Shown one piece after another: positions 1-9,913 of a stretch of 36,127 nucleotides of DNA. The notes beneath the pieces are model-generated. The model worked only from the letters and a program-made list of their open reading frames with translations, did no database searches and was not told the origin of the DNA. The stretch comes from Trichomonas tenax (Eukaryota; Parabasalia; Trichomonadida; Trichomonadidae), in assembly GCA_023091735.1 (NCBI GenBank), contig JALKBU010000510.1, positions 1 to 36,127 of the forward strand, given 5' to 3'. Position numbers and translations under genes: made by a program. The stretch's first letter is position 1. Each line of letters opens with the position of its first letter.

Positions 1-1747
1 TGTAATGCATTGATAGGATAAAAAATATAAAAACCAATTTTCAACTGCTAAACATTAGCGCACGAACCAAATCAGTCATGGTATTAGGTACTGCCGCTGA
101 TGTGCATAGCAGAAAATGGTACCCCAAAAATGCGTATCCAGGGTGCCACACCTTCTGATTGAATGTAATTCAATAATCTTTCAATTTGATAAAATTTTTG
201 AATTTAAATCATTATATGGATACGTATATAGTATTGAATATTAAGATTTAAAAAAATAATGGTCTATTTATTGAAAATTCGATGAAAATAGAGCACCTGT
301 GACCGGTATAAACATAGAAACAACAAATTTTTCCCACAATCGTCAATCCTGATTCATTGAATTTTTCAAACAGCTTTCCATCGAGATCAAATTCAATGTT
401 GTCACAATTTATTTCTAGCAACTCATTGAATTGGAATCTATTATTTATGCATATTATGATACAGCATTTTTAAATAAAATTAATGTTTGTCAAAACCGCA
501 TTGTAAACAAATGGCACTAGTCATGAAGGCGTTCTTTTCGCTATAAAAACTCCAACCTTTTTAATAGCTCACTAGCTTGATCTATCAAGCAATTAATTCT
601 ACACCTTCTATCCTACCAGAAACATGAAAAGCTTTACTTATTTCGAAAATAATTTCGTCGAAAGTTTTGATACCTTCATTCTTTCGAGTTTCAAACTCAT
701 TCCTATCGGCTGGAATGTCTCGGCCATTTACTCCATTTGATATTAGCTTTTCCCCTAATCCAGTTTGAAAAATTCAATGGATCAAGATTTTTGGTTTTGA
801 AGATGTTTGACATTGCTCGAATTTTACAAAATTGATATTTTTCATTTTAGAACATGAAATATGCGAAAACAAGAATTGTTTTGTTTGTTTCCAAATGACA
901 AATAAACTCAAGAAAATGTCCATCTTTGGAATTTCAACTTTTTAGCATTTAATTTATTAGACCATATTTACATGAGTGCTGTGTATTTAAAAATCATATA
1001 TATAAAGCTCGGTGTTGGATTTTTGATTAAAATCTTATAGATAAAATAATATATCACCAAATTAAACCTTGATTCCAACAATAATTATACGTGAAGTCTC
1101 ATAGGCTGAATCGAAATTATTGAATGAATAGATTGAACTATTTGCAAAATGCTATTCAAATGATACTGCAGAGGGTTGGTTAATTCTAGAATCAAGAACA
1201 CAAGCTTCAATCAATATATTTTTTGAAAAATATAATATAATATTTTAGGATTTGTGATATAACTGCATAGGAGTTATTTCATTTAAATCCAAATCCCTGG
1301 TCGCTTTTCTAGATATTAATATCAAAAATTAAAACCATTTCAATGGAGGTTGTCGTTCACATCTTCGTTTTCATTTTTTAAACATAAAAATTACATTCAG
1401 ATGTCCAGATGTAAAAATGTCAAAAGCAATTTTTTTACAATAGATGCAATAATGAGCGAAACGGGTCTATGCATGATAAAAATAACTCCTATGAAATTTA
1501 ATTGTCAATATATTGAATCTCATTACGAGAAATCGTTGCAAATGAGACCAAAAAGTAGAGATAGAGCCTAATGAATCTAATAGCGATATAAGCGGTGATT
1601 TTATATATTATCTATTGATGCTACAAAGGTAGAAGTGAAATGATTCATGAAATAATCAACGATCTTACTTTTTTACGGATTTTTTCCATTATTTGGATGC
1701 ATCTCTTTTTAGCGAAATGTTTATTTTCAAATTTTTAACAATTGTAA
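1..1747. other. Intergenic region, no convincing gene
   Basis: AT-rich DNA with no reading frame that looks like a conserved protein. A short GC-richer patch near 51-160 holds a 26-codon frame (ATG at 78, stop at 156) reading MVLGTAADVHSRKW and onward, which looks more protein-like than its surroundings but is too short to call. A 14-bp word, CATAGGAGTTATTT at about 1268-1281, recurs inverted at about 1482-1495. A 73-codon frame at 1350-1571 has the composition of random AT-rich sequence. No tRNA, rRNA or clear mobile element was seen. Confidence 0.6.
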
Positions 1748-4700
1748 ATGATCGGCAATTTTAATAAAATGAGTGATTCTCGACAAGCTTTTTTACAATG
1801 GAAGAATAGCTTCCTCAACAACTTCGTCGAGTTCGTGAAGAACGAGAATAACGTGACGAATTTGGTATCTTTGTTTGATGAAATAAAACAAAATGGAAAG
1901 ATTCGTGATAGCTTTGGTGAAGACGTCAAAAACTTCCTCGAGACGTTCATTCTGCCGTTGATTAACATAATTTTGAACACTCGCTATGAGCAATACGAGA
2001 ATTTCCCTGTTATTGCTGCATTGCTTGAATCAATTTCGAATTTCTACGCGTATATGTTCAAGTTTAATTACGATCAGTTCCTAATTTCCGCAATTACTTT
2101 GTATACTAACACTGTTGCCCCCATATATACGACATCAAATACAACAGGGGCGAAGTACTCGGAATTGTACACTAAGGTGTTGAAACCAATATCTGTCCCA
2201 GAGTTCTGTGAGTTTATCAAGGGTGTTATTGCTCAAAATCCAAGCTATAACAAGATATTGTTGATATTGCATATTGAGCAGCTTCTCAAGACAACAGCTA
2301 TCTACCACGTCTATATCAATGAAGTGCTCAGATCGTTGCTCCCATTCTTGATTGAAAAGAGCAACTCAACACAGATTTTAGTCGTTGAGACACCAGATCC
2401 GAAGACAATCAACGAAATTTATGATATTTTGTGTCAATTCGCAACTGAGGACGAGCAAAAGGGACAAATCTTGTTATCTTGCGTTAATGTTAACGTTCAA
2501 TTCCTCAAATCTACAAATCCACAGGATCAACTGCACGCGTTCGCTATGATTACACAAGTTACAAAAACAATCTGCCAGAATCATATCCAATACGTGTCTG
2601 ATACCGTTGAGAAAACAGGAGTTATTGGTGAACTCTGCCAACAGTGCCATCCAGACGTCATTGTCGCATTGGCAAGGTTCATTGAGATGATTGCTCCTGT
2701 CTACCGTATCTCAATCGACAAATGCAACAAGCTTTGGGCACAAACTATTAATGCGCCAGTTAATGTCATGTTTAAGTACGTCCAGGCCTGGGAAATCATC
2801 GTTGGCATCTACCAGCAATCAATCAGAAACTACTTATTCGATTCGATCGTTAATGGAAAGAAATACCCGTTCCCAATCATCAATTTCTTAATGAAAATCG
2901 CTGCTACAGCCACAGAAAACAACAAGAAGACGCTTCTTGATGACATCATGAAGGCAGCATTTACCTGTCCGCACGAGCAAGAGCAATCTTACAAAGAACT
3001 CGTTTTAGCTTATCTTCCAAAGGATGCTGAGACGAAGAAAGGTGTCCAGCGCCAAATCTGTGATTACATCAAGAATACTGGAAACATCAATCTCGGTATT
3101 TTGTTACTTCCAGATTTGATCGCGTCTGCGAATGATGAAGTTACACATATCACTATTACATCAGTCCTTCCTTACGTTGAGGTCCAGCACTTGCCATTCT
3201 TCGCAAAGATCCTCAATGCTTTGAAGGGAAAGCTCACAGACGAAGAATTCATGCAGTTCTCAGACATGATCGAGAAATTCGCCAAAGTTGACATGTACAA
3301 CTTGGAGTTATTCCTCGGCTCTCTCACACATGTTGCAAACAGCCCATTCCAGAGCATCCACAGAGTCAGCATGGTCAGAACTTTCTGCACACACGGACAC
3401 AGACTTCCAAACACGCAGCTCATCCACGGCCTTTACTCCGGCGTTTTGATCAACGACAGAGGCCAGTTCTTGGATGTCATCTGGGAGGCATACTTCAGAA
3501 CGAACGACAAGACCTTCATGAAGTATCTCATCGACTTGTTCGCTGAGACGCCCGACACGCTCAAGGGATTCGTCGACAAGTGCTTCACAAACATCGATAA
3601 TGTTGCTGCCCTCAACATCCTTCACAAGATGATCCACGAGATCGAAGACGGCGTCGACAGACAGGCAATGAAGTACATCCCAGTTAACCAGTACTTACCG
3701 GTCGATGAGATCGCAGGCGTTGACTTAGTCTTGGGCCAGAACGCTTACAGAATTCAGGTTCCAGTCACAATGAACCTCTACGCTTTCAAGATGAGAGTAT
3801 CAACAGTCATCAAAGTCAACCCATTCGCTTTCACGCTCACATCACAGAAGGGCTACGCAAGCGTTGAGAACTTCAACCTTAAGGAAGATAAGTTCTTCGA
3901 GGTCAAGGTTTGGACTGTCTTGGAGTACAAGTCATTCATTCCGCCATTCTTCCCGTCGCAACTTATCAACCAGGAAGCATACACATCCAAGTTGCTTTCA
4001 ATATTGAACAAGGATGATGCTACGTCACTTGTTGCTTTGAACATCTTGAACCTCCTTCCAACATTGGAGTCCCAGAACTCTCTTCTTAGAGCCGCAACTG
4101 GACCACAGCAGTGGGCTGCATTCTTCAACCCCAAGTGCCGATCACTGATGCTGTACAGACTCAACACAGTCGGCAGCATCATCAGTGGTGGACACAATGA
4201 GTGGATCGAGTTCTTCTTCACAAGCGGTGGTGTCCAAGTTTTGCTCGGAATTGTTATCTTCATGGCAAACAAGTTGTTCACAAATGATGACCACCTCTCT
4301 TACTTATTGAAGGTTGTCAGACTCGTTGTCTTACAGAGCCAGTGGGAGAAGCACAAGAAGGAGATGTGGAATGCATTCGACAGCAACGCTCTCACAAATC
4401 TCATCCAGCTTTGCCTGACAAATATCAACAAGGAGAAGATCATCGCTCCATTGATGACAATCGTTGCTCACTTCGACATCGAAGCACTCAAGACAATCCC
4501 AACATTCATCGAGTTGTTCAACCAGTCAATCTTCCACGATAACAGAATCGTCAGAACAGAGATCTCCAAGCTCATCTCTACACTTCCACCACCAACGCAG
4601 GCAAGATTGTTGATGCCATTGTTGAATTTCACAATCTCAAAGCCATTCGAAGAGTTCTTCGAGAGACTCACGCCAATCACAGAAGTCGTTGAGAACCCGC

Positions 4701-7700
4701 AGCCACTTTGGGATCCATGCATCCAGCTCTTGTCTGAGTACTACAGACAGACACAGTCTGGCGCACAGAACATCCCAAGGCCAGCATTCGCTCAGAGCAT
4801 CTTTGTCATCCTCGACAAGCTTTCACCGAAGTATGAGAAGCTTCCTAACGCTAAGGAGCTCTTCACATTCCTTGTTGAGAGCGTCTTATTCAATGGAAGA
4901 GTTTACTATGAGCCAACAACAGAAGTCATCTCATTGATCACAAACCTCTTCAGGCAGAACAACGATCTCGCTCAGACATTAGTTTCAAAGCTTGAGCAAG
5001 TCGAAGAGACAGTTCTCAACATCCCGCAGGGAGTTCCATTCCTCAAACCAACAACACACCCAGAGAATGTTGCTGTCATCAACTTGGGCAGGGCGGACTT
5101 CCTTTCTGGAATTCTTCAGAACTTGTTCAACATTCCGCAATTCGTTTCATTCTTCCTCTCAAGGGAATACACAGACAAGTCACTCAGAGACTTGCAGATG
5201 CTCTTGGCGCAGATGCTATACTCTCCGATTTCATTCGTTAATCCAGTCAAATTCGTCAAAGATTGGAAGTCTGATGATGAACTTGATGTTAAGCAGATCA
5301 CTGATGGTGCAGATTTCTACCGCCGTCTCGTTCGCTCGATCCTTGCTGTTGATGTTGATTTAACATCAGTCTTCAGAGGTGAAATCAGAAGAACATTAGT
5401 CTCTGAAGGGGAAACAAACCAGTCCGATCGCTTCTACTCATTGCTTCCTCTCGTCATCACGCAGACAAATGATATGAAGGTCGCCATCAGGAAGTATCTC
5501 GAAAGCAAGACTGTCCAGACAGACAAGTTCGGCGCTGAAAGGCCAGCTTTACAGACAGATAAGATCTCAAGGCCATCAAAGATCTTCATCGCACACCTGC
5601 AGAGATTCAGAGTTAACGAGCAAGGATTCAGAGAGAAGACAAACAAGGAAGTTAAGTTCCCATTGGAACTTGATATCTCTGAGTTCATGGACAGCCAGGA
5701 TCTCTTAGGTATCGATGATTCCAACAAGTACGAGCTTCGTGGTGTTCTCGCTCACAAGGGCTACACGCCAGACGGCCACTACATTGCCTACATCAAGAAG
5801 TACACAAACAACAAGTGGTACATCTATGACGACTCCGCTTGCTTCGAGATCACAGAGGAGAGAATGTTCAAGGACTGCACAGGTGGTCAGGATATCTCCA
5901 ACGTCTACGGACAACTTTCTCACATCGTCAACTACGTTCCAAGCGAGAAGGAAACATCCGGCCTCATGTTCTTCTACACAGCAAAGAACTGGCAGAACAC
6001 ACCAATGCCACTTGCTGCTTCATTGCAGAAGGAGCTTGCAGAGAACATCAAGCAGAACATATACAAGGATGTCACAGCTTCCACAGAGTACACGAGACTC
6101 GTTCTCGCTGTCAGTGACTTGGACATCAACGGAAAGTTCTTGTACAGGAGCATCGTCTCATACTGTAACAACGAAAACGTCACAGAGTCAAAGATCACTC
6201 CTCTCATCGACAGATTCGCTCAACTTCTTTCTAATAGACCAGATTTACCAACATTTGTTCTCGAGAACTTCGATGCCGTTGATGAATACGTTCTCAAAGG
6301 AGCAACAATTGTCGCTAGAACAACATTCTCGAAGATATTCTGTCTCGCTGTTGAGGCCGCTTCTCCAGTTAAGCGCTCTGTCTTCACACAGAAGCTCATG
6401 GATAAGATCCAGAGCCATCCAGACTTGTTGCTCAACTACTGGAGAACATTCGATGACTTCTTCTCCATCGTCCAGAAGTGCATCAAAGTTGACATGATGA
6501 ACGGAGAGAAATACTTCCGCTCAATCTTCGAATTCGTCAACACCACACTTCCTAACTTCGCTTCTCACTACACGAAGGAGAGTGTTATTTCCTCCGTCAA
6601 TGTCGACATCATCTACGATATCCTCTCTGAGATCGAGATCAGCGATGTCCAGAAGAACAACTTCGCAAACGCCATCTTCAACAAGCAGTACATCGAGCTC
6701 TGGTTGAAGCCACGTGCTCACTCCAAGTACTTCTGCAAGTTCCTCGCTCACTTCATCGGAAACAACCAAGGATTCGTTGAGAAACTTTCAAGGATCTTCA
6801 TCTCTGAAGTTCAGATGACAGCACTCCTTTGCGCTTCATATCTGACACTCGGATTCTTCTTCGAGAAGTCAATAGCCAACTACTTCATCTCTTACTGCTG
6901 CCAGATCATCGATCAGCGCGGGTCATCCACAAAGCTCGAAATCATCACAGAAGTTATCGAGAGAATGAAGTTCTACGAAATGGACTTCTCCGTCCAATTC
7001 GTTGTCAGCGCTCAATCAATCTTGACGTGCTTCCTCATGTGCAGGAGCGAGAACGTCAGAGGCTTAGTCGAAGTCTTAATCGGTGAGTGCTTGCCATTCA
7101 TGAGGACAAAGGATCCACTCACGCAGGAGCAGCAGTCTGATGTCGAAGCTCTCTACATCGCTCTCCACTCAATGCTTCCAGAAGTCACAACAACATTCAG
7201 AAAGCTTAGAGATTCGTACTACTACAGAGAAATCAAGCGCGAGCAGTTCAACTCTTATGCACCATGCGTCCACTACTTTAACCTTCTCAAGAACATTGTC
7301 GTTAGATCAAGTTTGTACAACGCTGTCCTTGAAACGGGCAACTCATTCATTGATTCGCTCCAAGTCATCAATGGTGAGAGAATCATCCCGAACATCTCAC
7401 TCCAAGCAATCTTCGACTTCCTCGCTTCATGCATTATCGATGCTGATGCTTTCTTCGCTAAGAACTCATTCACGAAGTTCATCAAGAGCATCCCAATCTT
7501 CAAGGGCAACTTCGAAGAGCCGGCACTCATGCAGCTCCTCAAGCTTGTCCCAGGAACACCGCGTGGTTCTGATAAGATCGCTCAGAGTGACTGCTTCAAG
7601 TCCCTCTGCAAGGACTTCATGGGCATCGAGCTCAGGAGCTTCGTCGAGTCAAGATTGACTGTCGACAACGCGAAGTTGTTCGCGAAGGGACTTTGGTCAA

Positions 7701-8731
7701 TCGAAGTTATCGAGAGCGTCTCAAAGAAGAAGATCCCAGACTTCTACATCCTTTCATGGGAGATTCTCGGCAAGGATCCGAACACATCTTCAATCTTCTT
7801 CTCCAAGGACAACATCATCACTTTGTTCGAAGGCATCCACAAACTCGATAACCCGAACACACGTCCAGTCATGAAGTTGTTCGCTGCCTTCAACCATGCA
7901 TACTTCTCCATCAACAAGGGCAAGAAAAGACTCGGATTCGACAAGGTTCAGTCTGTTTTGGATGCTTATCTTAAGCATGCGAAGATCTCTCTCAAGGTCC
8001 TCGTCAACGGAATGCAGCTCTACTATCCAGACAACTACGCCGCTGGCGGTATCCCTGACTTCCTTAGATCTCTTGCAATGATGTCCACTGATATTGGAAA
8101 CCAGATCTTCAACTACATTCTCGATCTCGAGAAGCCGCTCTACGAGATCTTCATCCCAGATGAATGCATCTTCATCGCAAGGCTCCTCGTGGAGATCTGC
8201 TCTCCAGAGTTCGGCAGAACAGGGTCTTCACAAGTTGTTCTCGCTCGTGAACTCGCTGCACTCGCTAAGGTTTCTGCTCCTGTCGGTGAAGCACTTGAAT
8301 TGATTGCAAGCAAGTATGTCAGGAACGAGCAGGAAACGGGCGATGCCAATGACGACTTGATCAAGCACGCAGCTGATAACTTGATGAGATCGGTCTCTTG
8401 CGTCGAAGCAGTCAGCGGAACATGCAGAGCTATTGCTGTCAGATACGCTCTTGCTGTTCCTCAGGAGAAGGTCAAGCAATGGATGGAGAAGATCTACAAG
8501 ACAGCATCAATCGCTGTTGCTCGTGCATTAGTCGTCGATGCAATGTCCAACGATATCGCTATGTTCTACGCTTGCATCGATTGCGCTGATGAACTCCACA
8601 ACAGAGTTAGTGATGTCGAAATTCCTAAACTCGGAGTTGACAGGAACGAAATCCTCGAGGCAAAGGCAAACAGCAAGAACTCTGACAAGTTAATCTTCCT
8701 GGATCGTGTTATTCATATCATCGGCGCTTAA
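1748..8731 (+). CDS. Giant USP9X/USP34-like ubiquitin carboxyl-terminal hydrolase homologue, probably catalytically dead
   Basis: A 2,327-residue protein of peptidase family C19. Seen in order: an alpha-helical ARM/HEAT-like N-terminal half; a ubiquitin-like segment around residues 655-735; a USP core at about 1105-1440; and a long helical C-terminal half. This matches the USP9X/USP24/USP34 plan. The His box (GHYIAYI, His1344) and Asp box (YDDS, Asp1361/1362) are present, as is LQRF. The Cys box, however, reads NLGRADFLSGILQNLF at residues 1112-1127, so Asp1117 (codon 5096-5098) stands where the nucleophilic Cys belongs. Asn1112, the oxyanion position, is kept. The two CxxC zinc pairs usual in USPs are also absent (near 1219-1232 and 1256-1275). 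I infer a pseudo-deubiquitinase that may still bind ubiquitin. The frame is intact, so it is not a decayed gene. A second ATG at 1769 (MSDSRQ) is an equally good start; no consensus initiator separates the two. Confidence 0.9.
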   Translation: MIGNFNKMSDSRQAFLQWKNSFLNNFVEFVKNENNVTNLVSLFDEIKQNGKIRDSFGEDVKNFLETFILPLINIILNTRYEQYENFPVIAALLESISNFYAYMFKFNYDQFLISAITLYTNTVAPIYTTSNTTGAKYSELYTKVLKPISVPEFCEFIKGVIAQNPSYNKILLILHIEQLLKTTAIYHVYINEVLRSLLPFLIEKSNSTQILVVETPDPKTINEIYDILCQFATEDEQKGQILLSCVNVNVQFLKSTNPQDQLHAFAMITQVTKTICQNHIQYVSDTVEKTGVIGELCQQCHPDVIVALARFIEMIAPVYRISIDKCNKLWAQTINAPVNVMFKYVQAWEIIVGIYQQSIRNYLFDSIVNGKKYPFPIINFLMKIAATATENNKKTLLDDIMKAAFTCPHEQEQSYKELVLAYLPKDAETKKGVQRQICDYIKNTGNINLGILLLPDLIASANDEVTHITITSVLPYVEVQHLPFFAKILNALKGKLTDEEFMQFSDMIEKFAKVDMYNLELFLGSLTHVANSPFQSIHRVSMVRTFCTHGHRLPNTQLIHGLYSGVLINDRGQFLDVIWEAYFRTNDKTFMKYLIDLFAETPDTLKGFVDKCFTNIDNVAALNILHKMIHEIEDGVDRQAMKYIPVNQYLPVDEIAGVDLVLGQNAYRIQVPVTMNLYAFKMRVSTVIKVNPFAFTLTSQKGYASVENFNLKEDKFFEVKVWTVLEYKSFIPPFFPSQLINQEAYTSKLLSILNKDDATSLVALNILNLLPTLESQNSLLRAATGPQQWAAFFNPKCRSLMLYRLNTVGSIISGGHNEWIEFFFTSGGVQVLLGIVIFMANKLFTNDDHLSYLLKVVRLVVLQSQWEKHKKEMWNAFDSNALTNLIQLCLTNINKEKIIAPLMTIVAHFDIEALKTIPTFIELFNQSIFHDNRIVRTEISKLISTLPPPTQARLLMPLLNFTISKPFEEFFERLTPITEVVENPQPLWDPCIQLLSEYYRQTQSGAQNIPRPAFAQSIFVILDKLSPKYEKLPNAKELFTFLVESVLFNGRVYYEPTTEVISLITNLFRQNNDLAQTLVSKLEQVEETVLNIPQGVPFLKPTTHPENVAVINLGRADFLSGILQNLFNIPQFVSFFLSREYTDKSLRDLQMLLAQMLYSPISFVNPVKFVKDWKSDDELDVKQITDGADFYRRLVRSILAVDVDLTSVFRGEIRRTLVSEGETNQSDRFYSLLPLVITQTNDMKVAIRKYLESKTVQTDKFGAERPALQTDKISRPSKIFIAHLQRFRVNEQGFREKTNKEVKFPLELDISEFMDSQDLLGIDDSNKYELRGVLAHKGYTPDGHYIAYIKKYTNNKWYIYDDSACFEITEERMFKDCTGGQDISNVYGQLSHIVNYVPSEKETSGLMFFYTAKNWQNTPMPLAASLQKELAENIKQNIYKDVTASTEYTRLVLAVSDLDINGKFLYRSIVSYCNNENVTESKITPLIDRFAQLLSNRPDLPTFVLENFDAVDEYVLKGATIVARTTFSKIFCLAVEAASPVKRSVFTQKLMDKIQSHPDLLLNYWRTFDDFFSIVQKCIKVDMMNGEKYFRSIFEFVNTTLPNFASHYTKESVISSVNVDIIYDILSEIEISDVQKNNFANAIFNKQYIELWLKPRAHSKYFCKFLAHFIGNNQGFVEKLSRIFISEVQMTALLCASYLTLGFFFEKSIANYFISYCCQIIDQRGSSTKLEIITEVIERMKFYEMDFSVQFVVSAQSILTCFLMCRSENVRGLVEVLIGECLPFMRTKDPLTQEQQSDVEALYIALHSMLPEVTTTFRKLRDSYYYREIKREQFNSYAPCVHYFNLLKNIVVRSSLYNAVLETGNSFIDSLQVINGERIIPNISLQAIFDFLASCIIDADAFFAKNSFTKFIKSIPIFKGNFEEPALMQLLKLVPGTPRGSDKIAQSDCFKSLCKDFMGIELRSFVESRLTVDNAKLFAKGLWSIEVIESVSKKKIPDFYILSWEILGKDPNTSSIFFSKDNIITLFEGIHKLDNPNTRPVMKLFAAFNHAYFSINKGKKRLGFDKVQSVLDAYLKHAKISLKVLVNGMQLYYPDNYAAGGIPDFLRSLAMMSTDIGNQIFNYILDLEKPLYEIFIPDECIFIARLLVEICSPEFGRTGSSQVVLARELAALAKVSAPVGEALELIASKYVRNEQETGDANDDLIKHAADNLMRSVSCVEAVSGTCRAIAVRYALAVPQEKVKQWMEKIYKTASIAVARALVVDAMSNDIAMFYACIDCADELHNRVSDVEIPKLGVDRNEILEAKANSKNSDKLIFLDRVIHIIGA

Positions 8732-9387
8732 TTTTTATTTTAAGGCTCCACTCCCACAGCTTATGTTCATTGATATATAATAATATGCTGATATATAGTA
8801 TATTTTATGAGTTAAGAGGCTGATAAGGCCAATAAATAAGGATGATCAAATTTTATATTTTCTGTTATACTACATAATTTGGGAATTGGTTTCATATTAT
8901 CATTATAGACATCCAACACATGAGCAAAATTATGTTATGAAATAAAAATATCATTTATTCAATTTGATCTGATATTGATTTTGCGTGGTGTTGTTTAAGA
9001 GCCATGCTAGAGTATTCCATTTGTATCTATGGATATCATTCATTGCTGGATTCCTCCATTTTTCTTTCATATTTTCTAATTCAAATTATTTTTATTATTA
9101 ATGTGCATAGTAAGATTAATAAACTACATTTTCTTCGAATGCGTCATGTACTATCTCTATTTTCACTTTAATATAATCTTCAGCTCATGATTTTCATTTT
9201 TTGCCCATATTTTGTCGTATGTATGAATTTATAAGATAAAACGTATAGATTCAAAAACTAATAGAGCCGGTTCGGAAATATGCATTGTATATTACTTGAA
9301 GAAACAAGTCAATGGCTTTTGCCATTGAACTTTAGTAACAATGTCACTTTTTTCGAAATCATGAAAAATGCAGTCTAAATCGTTTTA

Positions 9388-9482
9388 TAACTTGCTATAA
9401 AAATTTTATTGGGCAAAACCACTAGCATAGGAGCAATCTATAGAATTTTCTCTAGAACGTGACATAAGTGGACTGAGGATAA
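9388..9482. repeat. Degenerate direct repeat, copy 1
   Basis: Shares ordered words with the segment at about 9692-9787: TTTATAnCTTGnTATAAAAATTTT at the left, a GnGCAATCT/GTGATTCT-like middle, and GTGACAnAAGTGGA near the right. The copies lie about 300 bp apart in the same orientation. They look like an old duplication; no coding potential is seen. Confidence 0.4.
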
Positions 9483-9691
9483 AAAAATTATGGAAGGCTG
9501 GGAAGCTCACTTTTATAGCATCATATTTCCAAAATTGAATACATTCCATCAAGAAATCTGGACAGAATCTCAACGAGCAAGTTGTAGTATATTGTGAGCT
9601 GGTATTAACACTACTGGGATTTTTGTACCATCTTCTTATATATTGAGATATCTTTAGTTGAATTTTCGCCTTTCACGGTGGTATAGCTGAT

Positions 9692-9787
9692 TTTATATCT
9701 TGTTATAAAAATTTTTCTGGAATATGTGAACCATATAGAGTGATTCTGTACCTGTCGGTGCAGAAAGTGACAGAAGTGGAGTTTTAA
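9692..9787. repeat. Degenerate direct repeat, copy 2
   Basis: Second copy of the diverged segment at about 9388-9482, with the same left (CTTGTTATAAAAATTTT) and right (GTGACAGAAGTGGA) words in the same order. The centre is much less alike, with length differences. Confidence 0.4.
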
Positions 9788-9913
9788 ACATTTTATTATT
9801 TAATATATCCTTTTTCTCTCTCTTCAGAGAAAACATTAAAAAATCGAAGATATTTGAATAGTAAAACACACACTTTTAGAGCTCAGATTATAGAAGAAAA
9901 GAGGCTGTGGGAC

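Larger units (their letters stand above)
8732..9913. other. Intergenic region with decayed repeats
   Basis: About 1.2 kb of AT-rich DNA between the 3' end of the USP-like gene and the 3' end of the coiled-coil gene (convergent pair). It holds a small perfect hairpin (CAATGGC at 9310-9316, TTTT loop, GCCATTG at 9321-9327) and two diverged copies of a roughly 100-bp segment listed separately. No protein-coding frame or RNA gene is recognised. Confidence 0.6.

Noticed and set aside
5715..6497. 260-codon plus-strand frame inside the USP-like gene
   Set aside because: Ser/Thr/Arg-rich shadow of the real frame, produced by its biased codon use; no protein-like pattern.
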